Assembly: GCF_029931775.1 (NCBI RefSeq)
Contig: NC_079324.1
Location: forward strand, 62,379,268-62,443,267
Length of the DNA stretch: 64,000 nucleotides
Reading direction: 5' to 3'
Source of the DNA: Euleptes europaea
Taxonomy: Eukaryota > Chordata > Lepidosauria > Squamata > Sphaerodactylidae
Both the position numbers and the translations under genes were made by a program. Shown in pieces: positions 26,301 through 31,456 of the stretch; positions within the stretch are counted from its first letter, which is position 1; every line of letters begins with the position of its first letter. Below the pieces are notes generated by a model. That model saw nothing but the letters and a program-made list of their open reading frames with translations. It searched no databases and was not told where the DNA came from.

Positions 26301-27747
26301 GGTTCTATGGCAGTATATCCTGCGGAGGCCCCTCCCCTCGGTCCACCAGCACAATAGAATCATAGAGTTGGAAGGGGCCATACAGGCCACTGAGCCCAAC
26401 CCCCTGCTCAATGCTGGATCAGCCTAGAGAATCCCTGACAAGTGCTTGTCCAGCCTCTGCTTAAAGACTGTCAGTGAGGGGGAGCTCATCACCTCCCTAG
26501 GTAGCAGATTCCACTGTTGAACAACTCTGTGAAAAACCTTTTCCTAATATCCAGCCCCAGTACCTTTCTGCCTGCAATTTAAGCCCATTATTGCGAGTCC
26601 TTTCCTCTGCTGCCAACAGGAAGAGCAATAACCCTTCAGATACTTCAAGAGAGCAATCATGTCCCCCCTCAACCTCCTCTTCTCCAGTCTGAACATTCCC
26701 AATTCCCTCAGCCTTTCCTCGTAGGGCTTGGTCTCCAAGCCCCCGATCATCCTTGTCGCTCTCCTCTGCACCCGCTGCATTCTGTCCACATCCTTTTTGA
26801 ATTGCGGCCTCCAGAACTGCACTCAACACTCCAGGTGCAGTTCCAAGAACTCCCAAACTGGGACTTAGAATCATATAGTTGGAAGGGACCACCAGGGTCA
26901 TCTAGTCCAACCCCCTGCACAATGCAGGAAATTCACAACAACCTCCCCCCCACACCCCCAGTGACCCCCCCCTACCCCCAGAAGATGGCCAAGGTGCCCT
27001 CCCTCTCATGATCTGCCTAAGGTCACAGAATCAGCACTGCTGACAGATGGCCATCTAGCCTCTGCTTAAAAACCTCCAGGGAAGGAGAGCTCACCACCTC
27101 CCGAGGAAGCCTGTTCCACTGAGGAACCACCCTGTTAGAAAATTCTTCCTAATGTCTAGACAGAAACTCTTTTGATCTAATTTCAACCCGTTGCTTCTGG
27201 TCCGACCCTTTGGGGCAGCAGAAAACAACTCGGCACCCTCCTCTCTATGACAGCCCTTCAAGTACTTGATAATGGTTATCATGTCCCCTCTCAGTCTTCT
27301 CCTCTGCAGGCTAAACCTACCCAGCTCCTTCAACCTTTCCTCATAGGACTGGGTCTCCAGACCCCTCACCATCTTTGTTGCCCTCCTCTGGACACGTTCC
27401 AGCTTGTCTACATCTTTCTTAAATGGTGGTGCTCAAAACTGAACACAGTACTCTAGTTGAGGTCTAACCAGAGCAGAGTAAAGCGACGCCATCACTTCGT
27501 GATCTGGACACTATACTTCTGCTGATGAAGCCCCTCTTGAAAGCCACCTGCCATCACTACACCCCGTAGCAAGGAGTTCCACAAGCTAATCATACCCCGC
27601 GCGAAGGACTTCGCCCTAAACCCCAAGAGCAGCTATCTCATCCCCCTCTCCCAAATTCCCCTCACCGGCCGCACTGTAAGGGAAGCTGCCCGGCACGGGC
27701 GACGTCTCGGCCAGCTCCAAGCGAAGCACCACCAGGGACACACTCAT
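191..27747 (-). CDS. BRAP: BRCA1-associated protein (BRAP / IMP), complete CDS in 12 exons
   Basis: The joined exons encode 590 residues (the human protein, from memory, has 592). BRAP is a cytoplasmic RING E3 ubiquitin ligase that limits Ras-MAPK signalling by sequestering the KSR scaffold and that binds nuclear localisation signals. Visible parts in order: a short N-terminus starting [14 protein letters not shown]; a BRAP2/RRM-like region at about 100-250; a RING finger at about 263-302 (C263-x2-C266, [10 protein letters not shown], then CPVC ending at 302); a UBP-type zinc finger at about 303-395 ([19 protein letters not shown], then [13 protein letters not shown]); a coiled coil at about 405-535; and a basic tail ending KGRAKRGK. 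All exon phases agree and no stop interrupts the frame. The gene diverges from ACAD10 across a CpG-rich promoter. The 3' UTR continues past the left edge of the window. Family recognition is from remembered homologues. Confidence 0.97.
872..1146 (-). repeat. L3/CR1-type LINE 3' fragment
   Basis: Contains 'ctgctggatcagaccagtggtccatct' and the 'ccatcactacatcct' block seen in other L3-like copies in this window, in reverse orientation. Diverged. Confidence 0.7.
1281..1484 (-). repeat. tRNA-Ala-like SINE (about 210 bp family)
   Basis: Antisense copy ending in gcatgccaagcagatgctctagcactgagccac, the reverse complement of a tRNA-like head with A and B boxes. At least eight other copies lie in this window. 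Confidence 0.85.
1793..1905 (+). repeat. diverged BovB-like LINE fragment
   Basis: The plus frame reads [14 protein letters not shown], similar to the BovB C-terminal [14 protein letters not shown] seen at 11008-11625. It is short and decayed. Confidence 0.45.
2103..2206 (-). CDS. BRAP: BRAP coding exon 11
   Basis: Encodes [19 protein letters not shown] and onwards (coiled coil). The acceptor is CAACAG|ATTAAC and the donor AGGAA|GTACGT (phase 2), joining to exon 12 to give the Lys-Cys of the family sequence. Confidence 0.96.
2314..2396. repeat. (TG)n(AG)n compound microsatellite
   Basis: About 38 bases of TG followed by TGAG and about 40 bases of GA, lying about 110 bp upstream of BRAP exon 11 in intron 10. 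Confidence 0.98.
3670..3905 (+). repeat. MIR-like ancient SINE
   Basis: The order of blocks (ggtgatccccacttcaaatc, ccttagggaaaccacccctctcag, tgcaacatcaaaataactgtg, ttacagggcagttcagaggcttattacgataa, agtgccgaacaaatactaat) parallels the amniote MIR consensus. Strongly diverged. Confidence 0.6.
4625..4902 (+). repeat. tRNA-derived SINE (about 300 bp family)
   Basis: Full-length copy. Its head has a tRNA-like A box (tggtgcagtggttaagag) and B box (gggtttgattcc), its body includes cagctctctcagccccacctacctcacaggg, and its end is gtcggcatataaaacc. This is the most abundant family in the window, with over a dozen copies. Confidence 0.9.
4903..5116 (-). repeat. tRNA-derived SINE, Sauria-like, antisense
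   Basis: The antisense tRNA head is gattcgaacccgggtcacccaacgtcctagtccaccactct...cacactggct; the other end is a tatcccgcttttctccccag tail. Confidence 0.75.
5195..5290. repeat. MITE-like 'GTCCAGTAGCACCTT' repeat
   Basis: Matches the family with core gagtccagtagcacctt...agactaaca...tatgagctttcgtgag...cacttcttcagat. Other copies lie near 13.85, 16.8, 28.3, 30.25, 39.15, 40.07, 42.8, 43.1 and 50.3 kb. Confidence 0.7.
5394..5608 (+). repeat. tRNA-Ala-like SINE
   Basis: Near full length: ggggaggggcaatggctctgtggtagagcatctgcttggcatgcagaaggcccc ... gattcagtagaaggcagcttcat. Confidence 0.9.
5704..5935 (-). repeat. tRNA-derived SINE, Sauria-like, antisense
   Basis: Ends with the antisense tRNA-like head (gatttgaacctgggtctcgcaaatcctagtctgacacactcaccactatgccacactggct). 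Confidence 0.8.
6042..6612 (-). repeat. L3/CR1-type LINE 3' region, long copy
   Basis: Runs from the 3' terminus (aagaaaagctatgctggatcagaccc) through tcctggggcagggagttccacaattt to a decayed end of ORF2. The minus frame reads [29 protein letters not shown], a conserved C-terminal CR1-group motif. Confidence 0.85.
7093..7303 (+). repeat. tRNA-Ala-like SINE
   Basis: Full-length: ggggaggggccgtggctcagtggtggagcatctg...gattcagtagaaggcagcttca. Confidence 0.9.
7784..8140 (-). repeat. BovB (RTE) LINE 3' fragment
   Basis: The antisense 3' end (gttaagtgccgtcaagtcgcttccgactcatgacaaccctatgaatcaa) is followed by the end of ORF2, homologous to the longer copy at 11001-11625. Confidence 0.9.
8330..8482 (+). 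repeat. L3/CR1-type LINE 3' end
   Basis: Sense 3' terminus: ggccactgtgtgaacagactgctggacttgatggaccttg...ggcctttcttatgttctta. Confidence 0.85.
8543..8925. mobile_element. non-autonomous hAT transposon with intact TSD
   Basis: The inverted termini are CAGGGGTGGGGAAC on the left and ggctccccactcctg on the right. An exact 8-bp target site duplication ATCTAACC flanks it at 8535-8542 and 8926-8933. It is 383 bp and has no coding capacity. The terminal sequence resembles hAT-Charlie/Tip100 groups. Confidence 0.93.
9605..9913 (+). repeat. tRNA-derived SINE (about 300 bp family)
   Basis: Full-length copy from gaaccagtgtggtgtagtggttaagagc to ttggcatataaaaaccaattcttcttc. Confidence 0.92.
9985..10120 (+). 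repeat. partial tRNA-Ala-like SINE (3' half)
   Basis: cctgagactggacggccgctgccagacagaacagcat...aaaaggcagcttcctgt is a diverged match to the 3' half of the family. Confidence 0.5.
10260..10349 (-). CDS. BRAP: BRAP coding exon 10
   Basis: Exactly 30 codons in phase 0 ([20 protein letters not shown]...DTGEE). The acceptor is AATGCAG|TAC and the donor GAAGAG|GTGAGT. Start of the coiled coil. Confidence 0.97.
10640..10825 (+). repeat. diverged tRNA-Ala-like SINE
   Basis: The second half (gaccctggagaactgctgccagccaagagtggacaaaactgacctt...aagggtctgac) matches the family; the head is decayed. Confidence 0.6.
10885..10994 (-). repeat. LINE/SINE tail-like fragment
   Basis: tttattcaaaacattcattagtcacctttctgcggagctcaaggcggcttacaatgtaaataaa resembles the shared squamate LINE/SINE 3' tail in reverse. 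Family uncertain. Confidence 0.4.
11001..11625 (-). mobile_element. BovB (RTE-clade) LINE, 3' end with ORF2 C-terminus
   Basis: A 205-codon open frame on the minus strand encodes the C-terminal part of a BovB reverse transcriptase/endonuclease polyprotein: [75 protein letters not shown]. It is followed by the BovB 3' UTR end gtcgcttccgactcatggcgacc (read antisense). The element is 5'-truncated and lies in BRAP intron 9. Its uninterrupted frame suggests a fairly recent insertion. Confidence 0.92.
12176..12566 (+). repeat. CR1 LINE 3' end (sense)
   Basis: Sense copy running to the diagnostic 3' terminus ggttggactacatgaccctggtggtcccttccaactctatgattctatg. Upstream, acatcaggaagaattttctaacacttagag is the conserved end of CR1 ORF2. 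Confidence 0.92.
12627..12736 (-). CDS. BRAP: BRAP coding exon 9
   Basis: Encodes [19 protein letters not shown] and [10 protein letters not shown]. The acceptor is CTCTAG|ATAATT and the donor CTAGAG|GTAAAG. End of the UBP zinc finger region. Confidence 0.97.
13039..13332 (-). repeat. tRNA-derived SINE (about 300 bp family)
   Basis: Antisense full-length copy, gaagaagagttggtttttatatgccaac ... cttaaccactaaaccacgctggct. Confidence 0.92.
13652..13790 (-). CDS. BRAP: BRAP coding exon 8
   Basis: Encodes [20 protein letters not shown] and [17 protein letters not shown], the core of the UBP-type zinc finger. The acceptor is CACACAG|AACC and the donor GGAG|GTACTT (phase 1). Confidence 0.98.
13838..13923. 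repeat. MITE-like 'GTCCAGTAGCACCTT' repeat, diverged
   Basis: gcccagtggcaccttcaggtctaacaacactgatttcaataagcactttcatggttcacagctgacttcctcag. Confidence 0.55.
13924..14212 (-). repeat. tRNA-derived SINE (about 300 bp family)
   Basis: Antisense copy starting gaagaagagttggtttttatttgccg. A second partial copy (14209-14290, ctccaccacttaaggaagaatc...cacaacagacaccctgtga) directly abuts it. Confidence 0.88.
14209..14290 (-). repeat. partial tRNA-derived SINE, abutting the preceding copy
   Basis: Repeats the tail half of the family beginning in the head of the copy at 13924-14212, suggesting tandem insertion or duplication. Confidence 0.7.
14639..14714 (-). CDS. BRAP: BRAP coding exon 7
   Basis: Encodes [20 protein letters not shown] and CGVQE: the last RING cysteine pair and the first zinc ligands of the UBP finger. 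The acceptor is TGACAG|ATGCCC and the donor CAAGAA|GTGAGT. Confidence 0.98.
14904..15207 (+). repeat. L3/CR1-type LINE 3' end (sense)
   Basis: gtggaactccctgccccaggatgtggtgatggctgcc ... gacttgatggaccttaatctgatccagcatagc...tatgttcttatg. Confidence 0.88.
15672..15820 (-). CDS. BRAP: BRAP coding exon 6 (RING finger)
   Basis: Encodes [20 protein letters not shown] and [20 protein letters not shown], with the first six zinc ligands of the RING. The acceptor is GCGAAG|GGAGCC and the donor ACCAC|GTAAGC (phase 2). Confidence 0.98.
16136..16441 (-). repeat. tRNA-derived SINE (about 300 bp family)
   Basis: Antisense full-length copy, gaagaagagttggtttttatatgcc ... cttaaccactacaccacgttggct. Confidence 0.92.
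16629..16762 (+). repeat. Sauria-type tRNA SINE, 5' part
   Basis: gagccagtgtggtgtattggttagagtgttggattaagagcagggagacccaggttcgaatcccctctctgcc, with A and B boxes. The tail is lost where the next repeat begins. Confidence 0.85.
16767..16880. repeat. MITE-like 'GTCCAGTAGCACCTT' repeat
   Basis: ggtctagtagcacctcagagaccaacgagattttccgggtacaagctttcaagagtcacagctcccttcgtcagatac. Confidence 0.7.
17603..17716 (-). CDS. BRAP: BRAP coding exon 5
   Basis: 38 codons in phase 0: [20 protein letters not shown] ... [11 protein letters not shown]. The acceptor is CACTAG|GCAGAT and the donor GAAGAT|GTAAGT. End of the RRM-like BRAP2 region. Confidence 0.97.
18068..18195 (+). repeat. MIR-like core fragment
   Basis: gagtcactcacaatctcagtatccccatctgcaatgtggggatactaatacaggcccgccttgg...gagataacgtacataaaat follows the MIR core order. 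Ancient and diverged. Confidence 0.6.
19142..19415 (-). repeat. tRNA-derived SINE, Sauria-like, antisense (diverged)
   Basis: Starts tttttacttacttatatcccacccatcctgagttc and ends gatttgaacctgggtttgcctggttcaagccaagtacctttgccactttacc (antisense tRNA-like head). Confidence 0.6.
19805..20005 (-). repeat. tRNA-Ala-like SINE
   Basis: Antisense, gaacatatgaagctgccaatcagacccttgg ... gcatgccaagcagatgctctgagccacagcccctcccc. Confidence 0.88.
20426..20615 (-). CDS. BRAP: BRAP coding exon 4
   Basis: Encodes [20 protein letters not shown], then [20 protein letters not shown] and [15 protein letters not shown]: the RRM-like BRAP2 region. The acceptor is TGTGCAG|CAAG and the donor ACACAG|GTAAAA. Confidence 0.97.
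20646..20944 (+). repeat. tRNA-derived SINE (about 300 bp family)
   Basis: gtgtggtgtagaggttaagagtggttg ... gtcggcatataaaaaccaactcttcttcttct. Inserted about 30 bp upstream of the BRAP exon 4 acceptor, inside intron 3. Confidence 0.92.
21360..21494 (+). repeat. CR1 LINE 3' terminus
   Basis: gtagttgttaatttcctgcattgggcagggggttggactagatgaccctggtggtcacttccaactctatgattcta. Confidence 0.9.
21696..21891 (-). CDS. BRAP: BRAP coding exon 3
   Basis: Encodes [20 protein letters not shown], then [20 protein letters not shown] and [14 protein letters not shown]. The acceptor is GGACAG|ATGAG and the donor ACAAA|GTAAGA (phase 2). Confidence 0.97.
22038..22859. mobile_element. non-autonomous hAT transposon carrying a GC-rich palindromic array
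   Basis: Termini TAGGGCTGTCAATTCGG (left) and the inverse ccgaattt(t)n-caacagcccta (right). An exact 8-bp target duplication GTGCTGGA lies at 22030-22037 and 22860-22867. The interior (about 22190-22715) is a degenerate tandem series of roughly 70-95 bp units, each with inverted halves (gcgcgccttcagggg...cccctgaaggcgcgc) and cctcccggccgggaggcac palindromes. The 822-bp element lies in BRAP intron 2. It encodes no recognisable transposase. Confidence 0.93.
23727..23888 (-). CDS. BRAP: BRAP coding exon 2
   Basis: 54 codons: [20 protein letters not shown], then [20 protein letters not shown] and ETLKPNS. The acceptor is CTTAG|CCACTG and the donor CTCAG|GTACTT (phase 1). Confidence 0.96.
25935..26090. 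repeat. diverged MITE-like repeat
   Basis: aaaagaatcttatggcatctttaacacatttatggtataaccttccataagttagacctccccatcaccatatgcatt retains the word order of the 'GTCCAGTAGCACCTT' family. Confidence 0.4.
26195..26352 (+). repeat. 'TTGCCAACCCC' MITE-like fragment
   Basis: gctaccaacccccagggggtccctggagatcttccagaattacagcagatctctagac matches the family at 28110-28290, 29160-29340 and 58083-58290 (terminal gttgccaac / ggttggcaaccct). Confidence 0.6.
26353..26840 (-). repeat. CR1 LINE 3' end, subfamily A (antisense)
   Basis: agaatcatagagttggaaggggccatacaggccac ... ctttcctcgtagggcttggtctcc. The minus frame reads [38 protein letters not shown] in parts, the CR1 ORF2 C-terminus. Confidence 0.93.
26867..27512 (-). 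repeat. CR1 LINE 3' end, subfamily B (antisense)
   Basis: agaatcatatagttggaagggaccaccagggtcatctagtcc ... ggacacgttccagcttgtctacatctttcttaaatgg. Closely similar to the copy at 36655-37269. Confidence 0.93.
27513..27622 (-). repeat. L3/CR1-type fragment
   Basis: aagccacctgccatcactacaccccgtagcaaggagttccacaagctaatcat corresponds to the ccatcaccacatcctggggcaaggagttccac block of other copies. Confidence 0.55.
27666..27747 (-). CDS. BRAP: BRAP coding exon 1 (start codon)
   Basis: ATG at 27747. Encodes [27 protein letters not shown] with donor GGCCG|GTGAGG (phase 1). The N-terminal MSVSLVV matches the family start. Confidence 0.96.
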
Positions 27748-27853
27748 AGGGCCCGCCCGTGGAGGGGCTGCCGGGCCGGCGGGGCCCGAGCTCGCGGAAG
27801 GAACGGGGTGAGGAGAAACGAGCTCCGCCGCCGACGCCGCCTCAGATTATGAG

Positions 27854-27863
27854 CCACTTCCGC
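27854..27863 (-). promoter_or_regulatory. ETS/GABP-like site
   Basis: CCACTTCCGC, that is GCGGAAGTGG on the minus strand, about 110 bp upstream of the BRAP start codon. Confidence 0.6.
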
Positions 27864-27898
27864 CTCCTTCCCCCTTGACCCCGCGGCGTCGGCCAAAC

Positions 27899-27909
27899 GC
27901 GCCTGCGCA
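27899..27909. promoter_or_regulatory. NRF1-like site
   Basis: GCGCCTGCGCA (TGCGCAGGCGC on the other strand) is a near-consensus NRF1 palindrome. Confidence 0.5.
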
Positions 27910-28004
27910 GAGCGGAACAGGTCACGCGGCGCCTGGCCGGTGGGGGGGGGCGGTCAGCTGAGCGACGCGGCTCGGTCCCTTCTCTGCAGGGTGACACGCT
28001 CCGC

Positions 28005-28014
28005 TCTCGCGAGA
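28005..28014. promoter_or_regulatory. TCTCGCGAGA palindrome (BANP/CGCG element)
   Basis: Perfect 10-bp palindrome TCTCGCGAGA. This motif is known in vertebrate CpG-island promoters, often bidirectional ones, and is bound by BANP in unmethylated DNA. Binding here is inferred. Confidence 0.85.
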
Positions 28015-28109
28015 ACGGCCAAGGAGGGTTCGGCGCGGCGTCGCCTCGGGTCAGAGGTCACCGAGGGGGTCTGTTGCTTGGAAACGGAGTATTTTCCTGA
28101 GGAGGGAAG

Positions 28110-28290
28110 AAAGTTGCCAACTTTCGTTTGGCCGGTTCCTAGGGATTTGGGTGCAGCGCCTGGGGAGGGTGGAGATTAGGGAGGCGGGGGAGCTCGTTCC
28201 ATAGAGCCCACCCTCTGAAGCTGCCATTTCCTCCCCGGGGGGGGGGCGTGTTGGGGAACTAAACTCTGTTGTCTGGAGATCAGTTGTAAT
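28110..28290 (+). repeat. 'TTGCCAAC' MITE-like element, 5' part
   Basis: gttgccaactttcg ... ctgttgtctggagatcagttgtaattctagg. What may be its other end, attctatgggatctacaggccccatctggaagttggcaaccct, is at 29040-29088, after inserted LINE fragments. Confidence 0.6.
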
Positions 28291-28295
28291 TCTAG

Positions 28296-28388
28296 GTCGT
28301 TGCAGAGAGTAGCCGCGTTGGTCTGCTGTTAGAACAGCTAGATTGGAGTCCAGGAGCAATTTAGACACCAACAAGATTTTGGGAGTAA
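28296..28388. repeat. MITE-like 'GTCCAGTAGCACCTT' repeat
   Basis: gcagagagtagccgcgttggtctgctgttagaacagctagattggagtccaggagcaatttagacaccaacaagatttt. Confidence 0.65.
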
Positions 28389-28634
28389 ATAAGAACATAA
28401 GAGAGGCCCTGCTGGATCAGACCCAGGCCCATCAAGTCCAGCAGTCTGTTCACACAGTGGCCAACCAGGGGCCTCCAGGAAGCCCACAAACAAGACAACT
28501 GCAGCAGCATTATCCTGCCTGTGTTCCAAAGCACCCAACATAATAGGCATGCTCTTCTGATCCTGGAGTCACTAGGTACGCATCATAACTAGTATCCATT
28601 TTTAGTAGTAGTCATGAATAGCCCTCTCCTCCAT
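28389..28634 (-). repeat. L3/CR1-type LINE 3' end (antisense), first of two
   Basis: aagaacataagagaggccctgctggatcagacccaggcccatcaagtccagcagtctgttcacacag ... ctctcctcc. Confidence 0.88.
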
Positions 28635-28990
28635 AAGAACATAAGGAAAGCCCTGCTGGATCAGACCAAGGTCCATCAAGTCTAGCAGTCTGTTCTCACA
28701 GTGGCCAACCAGGTGCCTCTAGGAAGCCCACAAGCAAGATGACTGCAGCAGCATTATCCTGCCTGTGCTCCACAGCACCTAATATAATAGGCATACTCCT
28801 TTGATCCTGGAGAGAATAGGTAGGCATCATGACTAGTAGCCATTTTGACTAGTATCCATGAATAGTCCTCTCCTCCATAAGAACATGTCCACTCCCCTCT
28901 TAAAGCCTTCCAAGTTGGCGGCCATCACCACATCCTGGGGCAAGGAGTTCCACAATTTAACTGTGCATTGTGTGAAGAAATACACGCTTT
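28635..28990 (-). repeat. L3/CR1-type LINE 3' end (antisense), second of two
   Basis: Starts ataagaacataaggaaagccctgctgg and repeats the same 3' sequence as 28389-28634 head to tail, extending to gagttccacaatttaactgtgcattgtgtgaagaaatac. Confidence 0.88.
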
Positions 28991-29159
28991 CCAAAGTTAA
29001 AGCTCTCTTCATCGGTTACAAAGTGTAATTCTAAGAGATTACAATTCTATGGGATCTACAGGCCCCATCTGGAAGTTGGCAACCCTAAGAAGAAAAGTGT
29101 ATTGGGAGAGGAAACACTAGGACAGAAGCACAAAGGGAAACCGAGGCAGCTAATAAGGG

Positions 29160-29338
29160 TGTTGCCTAGGGTTGCCAGACTAAAGCAATCAGTTCTGGAG
29201 AAAATAGCAGCTTCAGAGGATGGGGCTCTTTGGCATCACATCCCTGCTAAGCTCCCTCCCCTCCCCAAACTCTGTCTTCCCTAGGCTGTGCCCTCAAATC
29301 CCCAGTCATTTATCAACCTGGAGTTGGCAACTCTAGGG
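29160..29338. repeat. 'TTGCCAG' MITE-like element with inverted ends
   Basis: Starts cctagggttgccagac and ends cctggagttggcaactctagg; the ends are imperfect inverted repeats. 179 bp. Confidence 0.65.
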
Positions 29339-29924
29339 GCTGGTGGGGAAGAGGCAATTTCTTGACAGGCTTATCTGGAAGGGGTGTGGCTATAAGATGT
29401 GCAGCACAACCTTATGAATCCCTCCTTGTCATTGGATTGAGTGGGGTTTAGCAGCAAAAAGGCTTGGGGGACCTCCAAGGCTTTTTGTGTCATCTGTCTA
29501 AAGAGGTGAGCACACTGGATTTTTGAAAAAGCAGAACCCATCTTCCCTAATCCATTCATAGGCTTTAGAAGTTGGAACACTAATATGTCAATCTGAATGT
29601 CTGCCATGGAGGGTAACAGGTGCTGAAAGCCCAGCCACATAGCTTTGATGATTAAAAACAAAATGTAAATGGGGTATAGCAATATGTTACAGTCAACTGG
29701 CAATTGCCACGAGTTCCATAGAATATGGCAGACAATACTTGTCCCAAATGTTTCTCATAAGATAGAACACAACGCTGTTAGATTAATCACCATTAATATC
29801 CTAGCATTACAGATGGGGGAATTGAGGCTGAGAAACAATGGCTTGTCTGAGACCCATTAATGAGATGTCTGTCACTCCTGTACTTCTTCCAAGGAGCTCA
29901 AGAAAGCCTGCATGTTTTTTCCCC

Positions 29925-30055
29925 TTCTCCATTTTACACTCACGGTCACCCTGAAAGCAACTGGCCAAAGGTCATCCAGTCAGCATTACAGCTAAGTAGG
30001 GGTTTAAACTTGGTCTTTGCAGTATTAAGCCAATGCTCAGACTGTTGTGTCTCAC
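29925..30055 (-). repeat. diverged tRNA-derived SINE
   Basis: attttacactcacggtcacc ... ccaaaggtcatccagtcagcattacagctaagtaggggtttaaacttggtctttgcag... antisense tRNA-like head. Confidence 0.5.
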
Positions 30056-30223
30056 TGGCTTTTGGGAGCCTAATAAAATGGGCTCTCCAGTCTACTGTAT
30101 CTTTTGCCACAATAGTCCTCCAGGTGTCACAACACTCTTGGTTGTTTTTGCTACAATAGAACAGAGGTGGTTCCCAAATAGTGAAGTGAGTACTCACATC
30201 CTTGGATCTTCCCTGAAGATAGT

Positions 30224-30350
30224 TTCAGAGGGTGGCCATCTTGGTCTGCAGTGGAACAGCTAGATTTGACGAGGAGAGCTTTGATTGTTGAAAGTTCATA
30301 ACTCCAAAAACTTGCTGGTCTCTTAAGGTGCTACTGGAATTGAATCTGGT
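30224..30350. repeat. MITE-like 'GTCCAGTAGCACCTT' repeat, inverted form
   Basis: tttcagagggtggccatcttggtctgcagtggaacagctagattt ... cttgctggtctcttaaggtgctactgg. Confidence 0.65.
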
Positions 30351-30473
30351 TATCCTTGGATCCAATGTCTACATGTGAGCTCGGTTCTTTAAAAAGCAAT
30401 AATAAAATGGCAAGAGTAGCTTTCAGAATGTACGGAGTGCTTGCCCCCTAAGATCTAAATAACTTACGAAAAG

Positions 30474-30735
30474 CCCAGGGCTCAGTGGTAGAGCATCTAC
30501 CAATTGCTCGGTATTCAGAAGGTCCCAGGTTCAATCCAGTGGTAGAGCATCTATCAATTGCTCGGTATTCAGAAGGTCCCAGGTTCAATCCAGCATCTCC
30601 AGTTAAAAGCATCAGGCAGGCAGTGATGTGAAACACCTCAGCCTCGGACCCTGGGAAGCTGCTACCACCACTATGTAGACAAAACTGACCTTGATGGACT
30701 GATGGACTGATTCAGTATAAGCTTCATGTGTGTCA
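30474..30735 (+). repeat. tRNA-Ala-like SINE with internal head duplication
   Basis: The head block cagtggtagagcatctaccaattgctcggtattcagaaggtcccaggttcaatcca is repeated twice in tandem (30482-30537 and 30538-30593), followed by one normal body and tail. Confidence 0.85.
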
Positions 30736-30950
30736 TGTGTACAATCAAAGACTCTACCTATCTATAATTAAGGGTGAGAACTTCCAGGCATATTTGAGCT
30801 CAACACCTTTCATTTGGGAGCTTAAGAGTAGCATGCATGTCACACTAGGGGTTTAAGAAGTGGATGCCAGCTGGAAGAAAGAAAGAGTACAGAATTACCT
30901 TGCAGGGGGGACTGCAAGGCTATTTTATTTGCTAGGGTTGTTAATGACCA

Positions 30951-31157
30951 CTTGAAGTTGCCTTCTGTTGAATCAGACCGTAGGTCCATCAAGGCAGTAT
31001 TGTCTACATTGAGTGGCAGCAGCTCCCCAGGGTCTCGGGCAGATGGAGGTCTTTCACATCATCTACCACCTGATCCTTACTGGAGATGCTGGGGATTGAA
31101 CCTGGGACCTTCTGCATGCCAAGCAGATGCTCTACCACTGAGCCATGGCCCCTTCCC
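30951..31157 (-). repeat. tRNA-Ala-like SINE
   Basis: Antisense full-length copy ending gcatgccaagcagatgctctaccactgagccatggccccttccc, about 100 bp before the first coding exon of ACAD10. Confidence 0.9.
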
Positions 31158-31269
31158 AATGGAGGAGAGTGTAGGCTGCCAGTATAGACTGAAGAGATAA
31201 TAGGCTGAGAGATTATCACTGACACTTCTAAAATATCTCCTTTCCCTTTTACACTCAGAGTTCTACAGA

Positions 31270-31456
31270 ATGTATATTGGGAAGCTTTTCCAAGCCTGTT
31301 ACCACCACCATGCCAGGAGATCAAGAATATTACAGCATGCCTGCTGTCTGTCTCTGAACTCAACACCGGGGAGGAATTATGCATCCTGTCCCTATAAAGC
31401 TGTGATCTTTGATATGGGTGGTGTTCTCCTTCCTTCACCCTTCAAACTGGCTGCAG
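31270..31456 (+). CDS. ACAD10: ACAD10 coding exon 1 (start codon)
   Basis: Acceptor ACTCAG|AGTTC at 31257-31258, then an 11-nt leader and ATG. Encodes the basic N-terminus and [20 protein letters not shown]; donor GCAG|GTGAAT (phase 1). An upstream non-coding exon in the CpG-rich promoter is implied but could not be placed. Confidence 0.92.

Larger units (their letters stand above)
23889..27665 (-). other. BRAP: BRAP intron 1
   Basis: 3.8 kb. From 23889 to about 25930 I see no repeat I can name; the DNA is AT-rich and apparently unique. The distal half holds CR1 fragments listed separately. Confidence 0.85.
27650..28060. promoter_or_regulatory. bidirectional CpG-rich promoter region of BRAP and ACAD10
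   Basis: Dense CpG DNA without a TATA box covers the BRAP start and extends toward ACAD10. Candidate sites: ETS-like CCACTTCCGC at 27854-27863, NRF1-like GCGCCTGCGCA at 27899-27909, and TCTCGCGAGA at 28005-28014. The exact start sites cannot be read from sequence. Confidence 0.8.

Noticed and set aside
27940-28179. 79-codon open frame beginning MGGGGQLSD in the CpG-rich promoter as an ACAD10 N-terminus
   Set aside because: GC-rich promoter DNA readily gives open frames; no splice link to the ACAD10 frame is seen and the family start is well explained by the ATG at 31270.
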